Below, piece after piece: positions 1-13,720 of a stretch of DNA of 64,000 nucleotides. The position numbers and the translations under genes were made by a program. Position 1 is the stretch's first letter. Each line of letters begins with the position of its first letter. Below the pieces are notes generated by a model that made no database searches, had not been told where the DNA came from, and worked only from the letters and a program-made list of their open reading frames with translations. The stretch is from Urechis unicinctus (taxonomy: Eukaryota; Annelida; Polychaeta; Xenopneusta; Urechidae), in the NCBI GenBank assembly GCA_034190875.2, contig CM067354.1:54664472-54728471 (forward strand), written 5' to 3'.

Positions 1-851
1 AACCGTTGTTTTTAACGCAACCTCCAGTGAAGTGATCGTTGTTCACAATTAGCAGGGTATTCACGGGCCAAACAGTCCTTTCGCTCTGGCCATCTTTGCA
101 AATCATTTAGCAACTATGATGGATGAGGCTGATTGTGATTATGGAACAGCGCCCTACAAGTGTCATCGCCCGCGTGGATCAATCTCGTGGGCCATTGCGT
201 TGAATTTATTGTCATGGATTCAATTAGCATTCATCTTTACAGCATGTATAAACTAGGTCATGTGAATCACACTGCTACATCTCAACTTTTATGAAGCATA
301 TCCAGCAGTATTGACAGCCTTATTAACGTGATATCAGTTCCGAACATATGTCTTTCGTTAACCGTAAAACTAAATTTACGCGAAAATGCATGACACCACC
401 TGTGTGTATCTTATGATGCTGACGTCTGCATGATGGAAAAGCAACGTTAGTCTAACTTTGAAATGGTCCGAAGGGCATTATCAGATTCCCGTGGGCACGC
501 TTGGACTAATCCTTTGAGACTAATATAAATTGTTAAGCCACGAGAATATATCTGATCCCATACTGTATTCATATTACCGCGATCCTTTCATCTTATGTGC
601 CTTAAACCAAAGGTCATATACAATGATTCTTTAGCAGTGATCTCAAAAGAGCGACCACCATACTACTTTTAGTGTTAGTGATGGTGAGGTGGGGTGGGGG
701 AGCAGTTCATATTTCAATCGAAATATTGCATTTAAGCTACTCAGTTCACTGTGCTATTGTGAATAGCAGCGATTTCATTGAGTGTGGCATGATACCACTC
801 GCTGCTCGCATACCATGTTTGCTAAATGTGGCGTCAGTTATAAAACAATTG

Positions 852-1030
852 TTTCTCCCCCTGTTTATCAGACAGAATAAATGCTGCGCTATGCATTATT
901 CGAAGTAGATAACGGAGCTTTATCGGACATGATCAATGTATTACACCAAGGAAATAACAGCGGTGCGCCCCAAATCATGATGTAAAATGATGCTTTCTCC
1001 CCAGGTTTATCTGACAGAATAAATGCTGCA
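852..1030 (+). repeat. Short direct repeat, two units about 142 bp apart
   Basis: About 35-40 bp beginning at 852 is repeated at 994. Both units read through a CTCCCC run, a GTTTATC word and then GACAGAATAAATGCTGC, with a few mismatches. The sequence between them is not itself repeated. It looks like a small local duplication or two ends of a short decayed insert. Confidence 0.55.
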
Positions 1031-4000
1031 TCATTGAATTCCTGCATTGCTTTATAATTTGAGCAGATCCTATGCTCCGCGATGGGCCAACGCCATACGC
1101 GTATGTGTCTGCTGATTTGGTACATTGGTATGCATAATCGGTTCTCTGATATGTTTTACCAGCCTTATAATGATTATGATTTGTGTCTAACGGTTTCAAA
1201 CGGTTAGTACTTATTCAGCAGAGTCTTGCTACTTCTCAACTTTTAGCAAAACTCACACGCGTATCACAGTGCTTCTATACATTAATTAACCTATCTTGTC
1301 TAATAGGATTGATTGAATTAATATTATAGAGTGTGTGTTTATATTAAATTTTGTCGAGGTTGAAAAAGTATGGCGATATTCATGTGCAAATGTGTTGCCA
1401 TTCTGTATTCGGTTAATGCACTGAAAGCATCTATCGTCAAGCTTTCGCAAAATGTGATTAAACAGCAAATTTACTCATTCAATTGCAGGAACCCCAGAGG
1501 AAATGGAAGCAACATAGGGGATAATATAGTTTGTATCGTAACTAAACTGTCTAAGAAGATGGCACAGCCTAGATGTAAAAGGTATGCCGGTCACTGCATT
1601 GGCGACTTGCGAAATGAGCAAATCTCCTCATAGGCAACATGCATTCAAGCCCACTTAAGCACTTAAAAATATATTACGTTAATTAGAATCGCGAAACAGT
1701 TTATGCCATTAAGCAGGCAAGATCGTATGCAAAAATAAAATCTGTAATCATGCATTTGTTACACATAAGTCAATCGCAGTTTTCTGCGACTAGAAAATAC
1801 GACGTGCGGCGAGATAACTAAACGTATAACGCTGTCAGGTTTAACAACTATTTTAAGATCAAACAATCATCAAAATATTGATACAATGAACGCATAAACA
1901 ATAAGCAAAATACATGGTGGTCAAATCACAAATGCCATTATGTTATTTTACGCGCGACTTGTGTGTTTCGTTGATAAGATGATAAATTAGAGACAATGGC
2001 CCTTAAAGGCAACCAACAGCATCGGTAATCAATTGCCTTATAAGATTGCCTGTGTGTTGTCACTATAATAGACGCCAATTCTCAACAAGTCAAGGCTTCG
2101 GTAAGAGAACATTGATTCTAGTTGTTAGACTGTATCACTGGATGGCGTATTCCTTGACCGCTCGCTGGCCACGGCTATCCTTTAATAGCCCGACATATTT
2201 GTAAATCAGGTTGAACAGAAACATGCCAATGGCATTTGCACGTATTAAGGGAATTTCACTTTAAAGCAAGATAAAAATACATTGAATAGAAACGCATAGA
2301 AGCGCATGTTTACAGCGACCGTATCTAGATACCGAATGCTTGCAAAAACCTGTGGTTCGCAATGTCAACTGATAAATTGATGTGAACATAGCGCTCTGTC
2401 AGTGTAAGAATATGTACCAACGGAAGAACTTATCAGATTCTACTTGGTAATCGCGCCACCATGATACGGAGAGCGCTGACGTGAATGTCGATTCTACAGT
2501 GTTTTATATCATGTTATATGCAAGCTAACCTTTCCTTTACCGAGAAAGCGTACTATAGCTAACTGATCAGAGTCAACTTGTGTAAATTATGACGACTAAA
2601 ATATTTAATGCGTTTAAAAGTGACTATATATTTCATCTGCAACGAGGGGAGAGTTAGAATTAAAAATCATCAACTGGTTGATACCAGTTACACAGCTATA
2701 TCCATAGAGATGATTTCTAATATTTGTATTATGTCTATGTTGTAAATTAAAGGTAAATGTTATATTTAAGGAGAAGATCAGATTGGCATCTACATACCAG
2801 AATAGCTTTTTCCCCGTTACGCAAAGCTTAGCTCCACCATGAACTACTGTTCCCGTCTTAACGACTGATGTTTGCTTAGTTTCAATGAGCCAGATTGCAA
2901 TATTCACCGATTAATCCCAGAAGTGGTTGGCTGAGATGATATTTCTATTTGGCAGAAATTACTTCACAGTCGACGAAAACAAATGTGTCAGGGAATGGCA
3001 TTCAGCAGGGGTACTATTGAGTGCGATGATAAGCCTCAGCTTTAAATTATTTGCGAGAAGAGTACAGACTTCAGGGACGCAAATAGTGATTGGATCGATA
3101 CATGAAGTACGACAGAGCTATAGGCCCGTTTTCTTTTTTCACATCACAATATTACGTTGTGTCTCTTTCTTAACAATCTGCTAACTTTCCGCAGCCACGA
3201 TATGTACGTTTGTTGGTGCATCTGTCTTGATACGATTCGATTTATCGGTTTCAGTTATTGCAATATGATTGATATATCGAACATAAATGGAAAATATTGG
3301 GTCCACCTACATTGAGGAGTAAGTATAAATTGCAAAACAACTGCTGAAAACAAGGCTATATATTACGTGGCAGAACCTCCTTTTCATCTTGCTTATAGCC
3401 TGATGACCAATAAAATCGCTGTCATTTGCATTTGATTACAACCTAAGCATATTGATATTGATAGAGAGAGTGCCATTCTCAACCGTGCTACATATGCTTA
3501 CGATACGTATGAGAACATTTCCCATGAATTGCTAACCATAATATCGCGATTGACGTTGACTGAAGCATTTTGTGTGATCCTTTGATGTAAACGTCCACGT
3601 AAGTAATTGTAAAACAATATGGATTGAAACGTTCGACAACGTTAACTAGCTGTTCAAGTTAGTCTCATTCGTTTGATGTTGCTGTATGAAATAATGACAT
3701 CGACTACTTTACTTTGAATATGCATTGACCTTTCATACATAATCAACCGAGTTTTTTTTCCCTTTAATTGAGCTCCACGTGTATTCGTATGCTTCACAAT
3801 GGACCGGTTTCTGCAGAATGATGTGCACCCAAAGCTGAATTTATTGCATGTTAACGTCTTTAATTAAGTCTTCATTAAGTGTATGTTACTAATCTCTTAC
3901 CAAACATATTTGATTGCAATGACGTGATGTCATGCATAATATGAGGCAACTATAGCGGTGAGCGGATAAAATAAGCCACGAAACACATGAAGTATCTACG

Positions 4001-6390
4001 TGAATCGGGATATTTTATTATAAACATTCAAATGAAATATATACATGTATTGTTATTGTGTTTTGTCTCTTTTTAAGGGAGAAGACGCATGCCATATCAT
4101 GTTTATTAGATGACACAATTAGATGGTGAAATAGTGTATACCAGCATCTCAAAAGATGTATGCACATTTGAAAACACAACCAAATATCCCTTTGTTCACA
4201 ATGTTTACCAAATACTGCAGTATTCTCGAGGATCATTCTCTAAACACTTTCGAGGAAGAGATTGGCAATAAATAAAATGATATTGTTACCGCCATTGGCA
4301 CAGGACTACTTATCTACTTTCCCTAGGTTAATTGAATGCAACGCACGTATTAAATTGATCCGTTCTCACACACAAGTACGTGGTTTAATCAATCAGCCCA
4401 TTTCAAGGTTGTAGGTACAAGGCTAACTGTTATTCAGCGTACTAATGGCACTTGCTACAATCGATAGGCAATATTTGTTGATGTCATTCATGTAGTTAAT
4501 CATTGGTAAATATGCTAGCTAAAGTGCCGTTACATATACATCGATGCTAAAAAAGCTGGCCATAGTGACTGTGAAAAAGTTCTCGATGAGCAAGTTCCAT
4601 AGTCGATTCAGATGCACAAAGAATTTGCACCAACCCCACAATTTCAGGCAAGTGAAAAGGCGTGTTCAGCATTCAACCATGCCATTGAAGTAACATGAAC
4701 AATATATAAATATTGGCAGGGGCAACGATTGTTTTATCCAGCCATCGTTGAAACTGACCAGTACATAATTAGCGCTATACGTAACAACTTAAATCTAGTA
4801 TTCTTGGTAGCATCAGCATATAGGCAGATGAACTGCTGTTTGCTTTGATCAACAAATATTGCCATCTTCCGCCACTTATTGATTCTTCTTAGACAACGAA
4901 TAACCATGGGAACTCACGAATGTCTCTACATAGAATAATGGCGACTCATTATTTATCCTAGTGCATTTGGAGCCACCTGCACCTGCCCTTGGGACGAGCG
5001 CTGTGTACGTTTTGAGAATTCGGTGATAAGGTGTGTGATGCCTAAAGCTAATTTACATGTGGAACAAGTATCGCCAAGGTCTTTATGGGAATCAAGTCCG
5101 CATAATTATGGTATCTAGGGGCATATTCGCACTGCAGTTAATAAAGGCAATGTCAACAAGGAGTGCAATACTTCATCAGCCACTTACGTCTTCTCAATCA
5201 GTCCGTGATGGGAATTTCTGATCCGGTGCAACCATGTAAATCAGCTGCATATTTGCTGACGTAAACTCCACGATTATTTCAAACAATTAGTTGGATGAGG
5301 ATTCGCAATAAGTGCCGTTCAGTGTATTAAATTCGGTGTATTTTCTGCAAAGATGTAAAAATGTATACTTCTAAGAGCGTTCCAGTTTATATTATGAATT
5401 ACTGCTTGCGATGCTTGTTATAAGACATGACTCCGTACCGACGTGGATGATGCAGTTAACTTCGGACGTCACGAAACATATCGCTTCATGTTTACAGCGC
5501 ATGTGCATCACATCAGTGTGGCAAGCGCTTGCAAATAGCACGATCACTGTAAAGAAAATATCGACCTCGTGTAATTGCTGATCGTGCTAATTTTATTGAG
5601 CGAACTCATTACAAATACATTATCGCTGGTTATTTGGAGTAAGCCCAGTTTGACTGCTTTGATACATGAAGAAATTGTAAAGGAGGGCTCATTGATGTGA
5701 ATATCTGTTCCAATGACGCCAAACTGTTGACGAGTTCTTTAAAAAAGAACATTTGAAGCTATCGGGCTGATTTAGGTGACAGTTGCCTTCTTATGAACTA
5801 TGCCCCATGGCTATCTTGTTGATGTTTTGGTGCTCATTGTGACAAAATCGTTAACTTTTTTGTTTGGTTTAAAGGTGCATCCGTTTTGCTCAACTGCTTT
5901 GAATCTGCCTACTAATAGGTATCCCGATGTAATGGGTCTAAAGCACAAGAAAGGCTCTCTAGGTGTTTTTAAAAACAGCTGCTCCGCTATCATTTGAAAT
6001 CCAAGAATTTATATATATTTGTCTATTATTTGTTAGGCAATGGCGATAAAGAGTGAAGTATAAAGCTGGCACTGGCTCTCCACCATCAATCAAAAATGAA
6101 TGACGACTGGTTATTTCCCTCCCAAAAGATCGCAAAATGCTTCCATTTGTCGATCCTCTCGCGAACCTGTGGTCTATATATTTGGATGGAGATCCAAAAA
6201 ATATGGACGGTATGCATAGACGGATGAATGGCACTGAAATTTTAAGTACCATGTTGGGGATGAGCACTGACTTAATGTGGGGTAATAAAACCATACATTA
6301 TGCGACTGGTTGCGATAATGCTATCGCAAACATGAATGTTACCAAGGACAAAACAATACATAAATAGTGATACAAACGGTGGCAGCTGAC

Positions 6391-6410
6391 CAAGAGAAAG
6401 AAAAGGAGAG

Positions 6411-6463
<53 letters not shown>

Positions 6464-6645
6464 TAGATAGATAGATAGATAGACAGAGATAGAGAATATA
6501 GAGAGAGAGAGAGACAGAGAGTGAGAGAGAGAGGGAAGGAGGGAGAGATAGAGAGAGAAAGGGAGAGGTAAGGGAAATTGATAGATATAAAGAGAGAAGA
6601 GAGAGGGAGGTGAGAGAGACAGAGATAGATAGATAGAGAGTATGG
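6391..6645 (+). repeat. Interrupted (GA)n / (GATA)n microsatellite
   Basis: A long purine-rich tract has a nearly pure (GA)n core at about 6,413-6,454, followed by (GATA)n and degenerate GA-rich sequence. Read on the other strand it gives Ser/Leu-rich open frames that are artefacts of the repeat. Confidence 0.95.
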
Positions 6646-8386
6646 ATATTGATAAACGCTCCTAATGTTTGCAGTTGAAACATAAACACTCATCAGGAAA
6701 CTAGGCAAACTTGCATTCAAGCCTGTGTCATGTGTTCTTTTTCGTTACTTTTTGTCATCTGTAATTTACGTTTTCAAATTTCTTCGCTAGTGCGCCCCAT
6801 CCGCCACGGAGCCCACAAAATTGGACATCATCGATGCCCTGGATGCCCATGCTAAAAACGATCGTTCTGTGAAATAAGAATAAAAGTTTCTATTTCAGCG
6901 ACAAGGCCTTTTACGCCCATTTATGCGTGGTTCAATATAGCCACATATAAATGCAATCCCGTGTCTGCAAAACCGTTGTGTGCAGAGTAACATCAGAGAC
7001 ATAATTCCTAATAGTGCGCTGGCCATAAACCGCTAACTCACTTACTATCCTTAGATCGCTAAGCGCTTACCAGTGCATTAGATATGCCCATCAAGTGATT
7101 CCTTATCTGCTCAACTATATTTGTCTCGCTGTGCTTGCATGTATTTGCTGCCCTAATATGAAAGCGTATTGCATCTTTTTCGATTGGTTGCTCAACTTCG
7201 TGCGTCTTCTAAGCTGTTTTCATCCACTTGATATTACGATAATATCCAGTTGCTGGATAGGTAGAAATTGACATAGAAAAGACAATACATCCCTCTAGAA
7301 TTCCACACGCTATTGTCCTGAAAAAAAACAGTACAGACTTTCTGCAGCAGCACCAAATGTCACACTACGATCAATGACAGTATAACCTGACAATGCACTG
7401 ACGTTAAATGCGTGTTAATGATATATTCGTGCATATGACAGCAATTCATATGGTGTTTTATCAATTTCTTTGTCTTTTGCCGTGTAAAGTAGAAGCCTTA
7501 GCTGACAGAAGCGACGTCAGGTTAAAAACATTTTCTATGGATAATATCGATGCAATATATAGAAACACAATCTGTGCTGTTCGGTTGTACTTTGTTGCAA
7601 AATACTGAAGTTTATGGCAAATACAGCAATATTAGATTTTCATTAAACCTAACCGATGCTATTGTTTGTCATCGGATACGATGTAGTTATTCATAATACG
7701 ACTATGTCAAAGCAATATCTAGAAATTATATCTGTCAATTACAACGTAACATCGCGCCAACTGCAAAAACACCCTGGTCAGAGAAGATGTTCGTCCGTTG
7801 CTCTTCTGTAATTATCGCTGTTTATTTATGTACATTTCCTCTAACGAAATGGAATACGTTTAGATACTTACCATTAAACCTATCGTACTTCTGTATGTCT
7901 GTTTAGGCTGCCTGCGCAAAGCTGCAATATTGTCCAAACTTGCTTTTGTCTGCGGGACAAATTTATCATTACATGCCGCTGTTTAAAGTCAGTGGTCCTA
8001 ATCAAAGGGGAGAGTCCGAATATCTTATGGCTATCCAAATGCCCACATATATAAATCATGTTCCAAAGCTATACACCTGAAGCACTGTGCGGTAGCACGT
8101 GGGCAATGTGATACAGATTATGTTTGCAGGTGAAACACATTTTTGCTGCGACAGCGCTCTTTGCATCTGCTATATTACTAAAGAGGGCAACTTAGACGGT
8201 TTATTTGTGTTAGCCTTATAACCCCTGTGTGATTTGACGTAGTATAATTATGTGGGTATGCAGCAAAGTATGGCAACTCTAACAGTTTAACGACTCCAGT
8301 CATGCAATGACTGATACAACATAAGCGATTTCTAAAAGAAGTGAGCAATTTAATAGACTCCACACCGTTTTTGTCTGCAGCTATAG

Positions 8387-8530
8387 CGTATATATATATA
8401 TATATAAATATTGGTATATTTAATGTCCCAATATATAGTATATATATATATAACACCGTATATTTATATAGAAGATATATATATATATATATCACGCCTA
8501 TATATATATATGATATATATATATATATAA

Positions 8531-8600
<70 letters not shown>
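8387..8600 (+). repeat. (TA)n microsatellite with internal inverted repeats
   Basis: A (TA)n tract is broken by short unique words. Near 8,405-8,435 the words AATATTGG and CCAATATAT face each other and could form a small hairpin. The final 70 bp are pure (TA)n. Open frames across it (Tyr/Ile alternation) are artefacts. Confidence 0.95.
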
Positions 8601-8604
<4 letters not shown>

Positions 8605-9605
8605 AATTAAATGAATTACCTACCATAGGAATCTTATGCTTCCGATTTTGTATCAATGATGCTTAGTTGACTATATTTAGATATTGATAATATCATCACA
8701 ATAAAAACAACAGGCGAAAATCCACCACACTCGTTGAAGCTGTTAGCATCTTCCAGTAGATCCGTCTAAGCAGAATCGATCAATCAACTCGCTCCACAGT
8801 AATATGCCCGGAAGTCTGCTCAATGGAGCATTGCTGATCAGGCATCTCGTTCCTATTTGATACTGCTGCAATCGACGGGAACAGAGAAGATCTAATACAA
8901 TACGTCAAGTAATAGATTATTTGCGCCATTGAAGTTACAGCCATGACACAAGTTCTGATTGTTTAAACAAACCAGATATCGGGAATCTCCATATTCATTT
9001 AAGCAACAACCCAACTTTTCCATACATCAGCCCCTAAGAATGGTCATTTATGAATTGTAGCAAATACAAGTGGCTCGATATTGATAATTGGTATGAATGA
9101 GAAACCAGTCGAAAAAAATCTGTAGACACACAGGCTGTAGGAACCTTCCATAAATTAGAGATGTGTCACAATTTCCGCGGGCAAAGCTGTTATCTTCGGC
9201 ACTATTTAAATAATCTTTAGCTAGTTTACGATTACGTGGGGTTTTACAGGGTCGTAGATTATGGTTATAACAATATTCCCCCCGACGGCTCAATGGTTTA
9301 GTGTGGCTTCGGGATATAAATTCTGGCTACTGGCTTCCTTTTTCTGCACTATTGCAATGCCACATATAAATCCTCACTTCTGTTGCATGCCTCCTCCTCT
9401 TAGAGTATTAACACTTGAATTAATGCCAGTCTTCAGTGTGGATATGTTGTGTGTAAGAGGAAACTACATACGAACGTGGAGTAGGTGTTTAATGTTTCTC
9501 ATACACGAAAAGCTGTTAAAAGCGATCTGCATCCTGCGTTCTACCAAGTTTGTTGACTGCTGGAACAAGGGGCTCCGTTTGAGCTTGTCAAAGAGGGGCA
9601 AGTGC

Positions 9606-9938
<333 letters not shown>

Positions 9939-9939
9939 T

Positions 9940-11640
9940 ATATATACAGATTGCATTCATTTATGACAAGCCCTCGGTTTATGCATAAGGGCTGAATAAC
10001 AGCACGTAACTGCATTGCCCATACGATATAATCAATTACATCAACACAATCATCTTGAGAATAACTTAGCTCACTTTTTATTAGATTTACTGTTTTTCTT
10101 TGTCGTCCTGTGCGTTACACGTATGAGAACACTTCCTACGAACTGCTAAACATACAATGTTGTTTGATGTTCATTGAATGCCGCCGTATCAGTATCGTTT
10201 GTGCTCCATAGGAAATTACCAAACAATTATTGCCAGGAAAGTCAATTACATTCTTCTTGTGCCAGTAAAGTATCTGGCCCGCTAATCTTCGAAATCTCTA
10301 ACGAAATACTATTAGCTGCATAATAGGTAAGGGGTTCTTCAATGAACAGAATAATGGCAGTGCTCTGGGAGGAAATAGGCATATTCATCTCGCGCTCTGC
10401 TTTGTAGGGCACTGCTTTATTGTGTATGTACGTTTATGTTATCATTATTATTTAATTATGAAATATGTCGTCTCACGTTTCCTCGTGGAGTGTATCAGAT
10501 AATGTACTTGATTGACTTTACTGTGTTTTCAATATTGTCTTGCTAATTAAGACAAATCGCGGATTGGTTTGCCTGTACTGTGCCCTTGTTTGAGCACCAT
10601 CTAAGCAATGATAATCGGTCCAGTAATCAGTTAGTATGATTGAATGTAATGACAACACCATCTTTGCTTCCGAAGGTGTCTTTAGCACATAGACGAATAT
10701 GCAATATTGCATGTAATTTTATATAGACGTCTATCTCTTCTAATGTAGATGGAGGCATCAATCTGCATTAGTATAATCACATGTTCATTTTACGATCAAT
10801 TAATTAAACAGCATGAAATTATTTTGCAGCATACATAGTTATTACCGGTTGAAAGAAACTATACGAATACAAACAACAACAGTAGGATTTACTTATTATA
10901 TACACGCATCAAATACGACAAGAGGTGTTTTTGGGTGGAATCCGTGAGTATTTTAAATGCATTGTTCTTTCAATACTGCTCCAAAATTCAAAAGGCGGTG
11001 TTTTGATATATATATCGGACGAGAATAATATGAACGCTTTTTGTTAAAAAATGCAATATGAAGAGAACAAAGCTACGCTCGTGGGGCATATTCATCTGTC
11101 GGGAAGAAATTGTCTATGAATACCCTCAAAACAACTGCACAATGGAAAGATAGACAACAGGTCACGGGTGTGGCTATATATCAATATATATATTACCGGA
11201 ATATTTGAATATCCAGGTTTTATTACTCATATTGGCTAAAACCTAATGCTTTTTTACCACAGTCATCAAGATCCTTTATTACCTTCTAAGGCGGCTTATA
11301 AATTGCTCCCAATAATGAGCTAGATCTTTATTTTGCTCTTGCTGTCATAGTAGGACAGCTGTTTGTGACAACTATCAGCTGAGAGGTTTTTTTGGCAATA
11401 TCGAAGTAAACAACTGCCCGACTTATTGACACAAGTTTTGTAAACGGTCAGCAACCGGCTTCAACAAAACATGTGTTTGCTTATATAACTCGGATCCATA
11501 TCAAGATAAGGGTTAATTTCTTTTTATAGTAATAATTCACGACCGCAAACAACAAAAAACGCAAGGCTGCACAAACGCCAATTTTAAAACGGGATTTGCA
11601 CGGTAGATCAAAGCGGATATTTAATGCTCTTTATAAGATG
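9940..11640. other. Unassigned segment inside A4
   Basis: AT-rich sequence separates the left and right blocks of the diverged A copy and matches nothing else that I recognise in the window. No coding frame is supported. It may be an insertion into A4, or a part of the ancestral unit that the other copies lost. Confidence 0.45.
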
Positions 11641-13119
11641 TCTACGTTGGTTGTGGAAAACATAACGGCAACTACCTACCATTGTGTTAACCTATTGTCT
11701 TAAATCGCCGCGGCTAGCTCTGTTTCGTCTATTTGTTCGAGGGGTAAGTTTAGAACGATCTTTTGCATGTCTGATAACAAAATTCGATTACGGTAACTGA
11801 TTACCGACGCAAGACACGTAATTTCTAATAAAGCGCTGGTCAGTAAAACCCTTCTCGTATAATCCCTATGCGTTAATCAGTGTGCTTGATACGTCAATAA
11901 TGAAATTCCCTTTCTTCGGTAATCTGAGACGAACATGCATACATGGCAATGGGACCGGATGAGCAAATGGTACCCTGAACGTGGGGAATGCAATGTTTTG
12001 TCATACCATATGGTGATTATGTCAAAGGTTAAAATATTGGCCTCTATTGAATAATACGGTTTACCGAGTTGATATCGTACTATGCGAAGATAAGCTGCAT
12101 TTAACATAAGTATGGTCCTTATTATTGCATTTGCATTGTGTCACTGGGCAATTACCTCATGGTCTTGTGATGATGACGCATTATTGTGGAGGGAATTGGC
12201 TAAAGGTAGCGTTTAAAATTGCGTTAATGAGTTTTGATACCCGTAGTATATTTGCAACATTCTGTTTACATTGTCGCAACATGGACCAATCATAAAGGAT
12301 GTTTCATGTTTGTATATTACGACCGTTGGTTGTCATTGGCATAGGCATACATCTGCAGTAAGTTCAACCGACATAGCGCCGGGAGACAAACAGGAAATAG
12401 GAAACATACTTAATTGTGGGACGCATTGCGCTGTGCCTCTAAGGAACGCTAGTATCCAGCACAAAAGCATACTACCTCTGTGGTAGTGCGAGTTGCAGTC
12501 AAAATATACTCGTTGTGATGGCGGTAGGATAACTATGTTTATTTGCCCGATATCAAACGTATATGTCTTTCTGATTTATTGTTAAAGAGGATATTGATTT
12601 GAATTGACATGCGGCTCCTATTTGTGATTGTACAAATCGTTCAAAATGTTGATAGAAATTGTCAGCTAAGACAGTGTTTCAATCAATTAACAAACCAGTG
12701 TGATTATCAAAAAACACCGCTTGACGAAATTTAACGGAAAGCATCATTGATCGGTTAATTTTAAGGCACAAAATTAGGCTCATTTAGTGAACAGTATTTG
12801 TAATAATGAGCACTTTCATAAAATGGTAACCTTTTGGGAGACAGTAATTTAGATAAATACCCACACAACGGCGGCTTTATTCATGCATTGCACTTGTCGG
12901 ATTTCCTGTGGCAGCGATTAAAATCATCTCCACACCATTAACTCACATAATAAATCATTCCTATAAATCAGCCTACTGCTAACATTCTATGGGGAATTCC
13001 CCAGAGCATGCGCGATATGTGCAAGGTGCAACTTAATGTAGGTCAGTCTCGGAACAACAAACTGGCTTAAAATCTGACGACATGAGGCAAGCAATGGCTG
13101 GCAAGGCAATGCAACTCTG

Positions 13120-13720
13120 TTTCAAATTCATCAATATTCTAGATCAGCCCATCATGTACTATTCGATCGTCGGCACATCGCAGTACCATGTCAATAACAA
13201 ATACTCGAGCTAGGTGCCTCGGCGATCGATTGGAGACACGCACTTCTCTAATATTTACAACCCATGATCGATAGAAAAAAATGCTAAATATCATCAATAT
13301 ATTCCATGGCACCAGGGTGATATTGTGAATACATATATTATTAACAGTACAAATTTCTGTCAGAATTGTCGATTACAAAACGACTTGCAGATGAACATGA
13401 AGTTTATGCTCTGGACCCTGGACAGCGCACAAGTTATATGCATATAAACAGATTGGTAGAAATAGGCAGCGTAACATCACTATGTGATACTTTACGGGAG
13501 TTCCATTCACCGAATATGCAACCTCCATATACAGAATTGATCCAGCTTGACATTGTTTATAGTATTTGTAGAAAAAGTCTATGTTAAGTAGCTCTTGGAC
13601 TAGCCTCTGTGCATTAAAGTATCGGGAAAGAACAGAGGAAAAAGGAGGCGTTCGATCTCTTTATAGTGAGAACTTGGTCCATGGATATGATATATAACTA
13701 GCTCGAATAAATACAATCTA
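13120..13720. other. Unassigned spacer between A4 and A1
   Basis: A + strand frame of 73 codons at 13,366-13,587 is the only open stretch. It has no recognisable motif and no duplicate elsewhere in the window. Nothing else is evident. Confidence 0.5.

Larger units (their letters stand above)
1..7250. other. Unassigned AT-rich noncoding DNA
   Basis: No frame here is long or protein-like enough to call. The open frames are short, overlap on both strands and show no recognisable motif. The only structure I can support is a short direct repeat near 0.85-1.03 kb and a purine-rich (GA)n tract at 6.4-6.6 kb. The stretch at 5.8-6.3 kb is open on both strands for 60-110 codons, but I see no family resemblance and no convincing splice sites. 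Confidence 0.6.

Noticed and set aside
5959-6294. 111-codon minus-strand frame overlapping a 76-codon + strand frame
   Set aside because: Both strands are open over the same DNA and neither shows a recognisable domain or credible start.
6298-6720. Ser/Leu-rich frames of 116-140 codons on the minus strand
   Set aside because: They are translations of the (GA)n tract, with no unique domain.
7863-7965. Minus-strand exon-like block with a CCCGCAG acceptor and GTAAGT donor
   Set aside because: It falls in a family A block. The donor is not conserved in A1 or A3 and the A3 frame has stops, so it is most likely coincidence.
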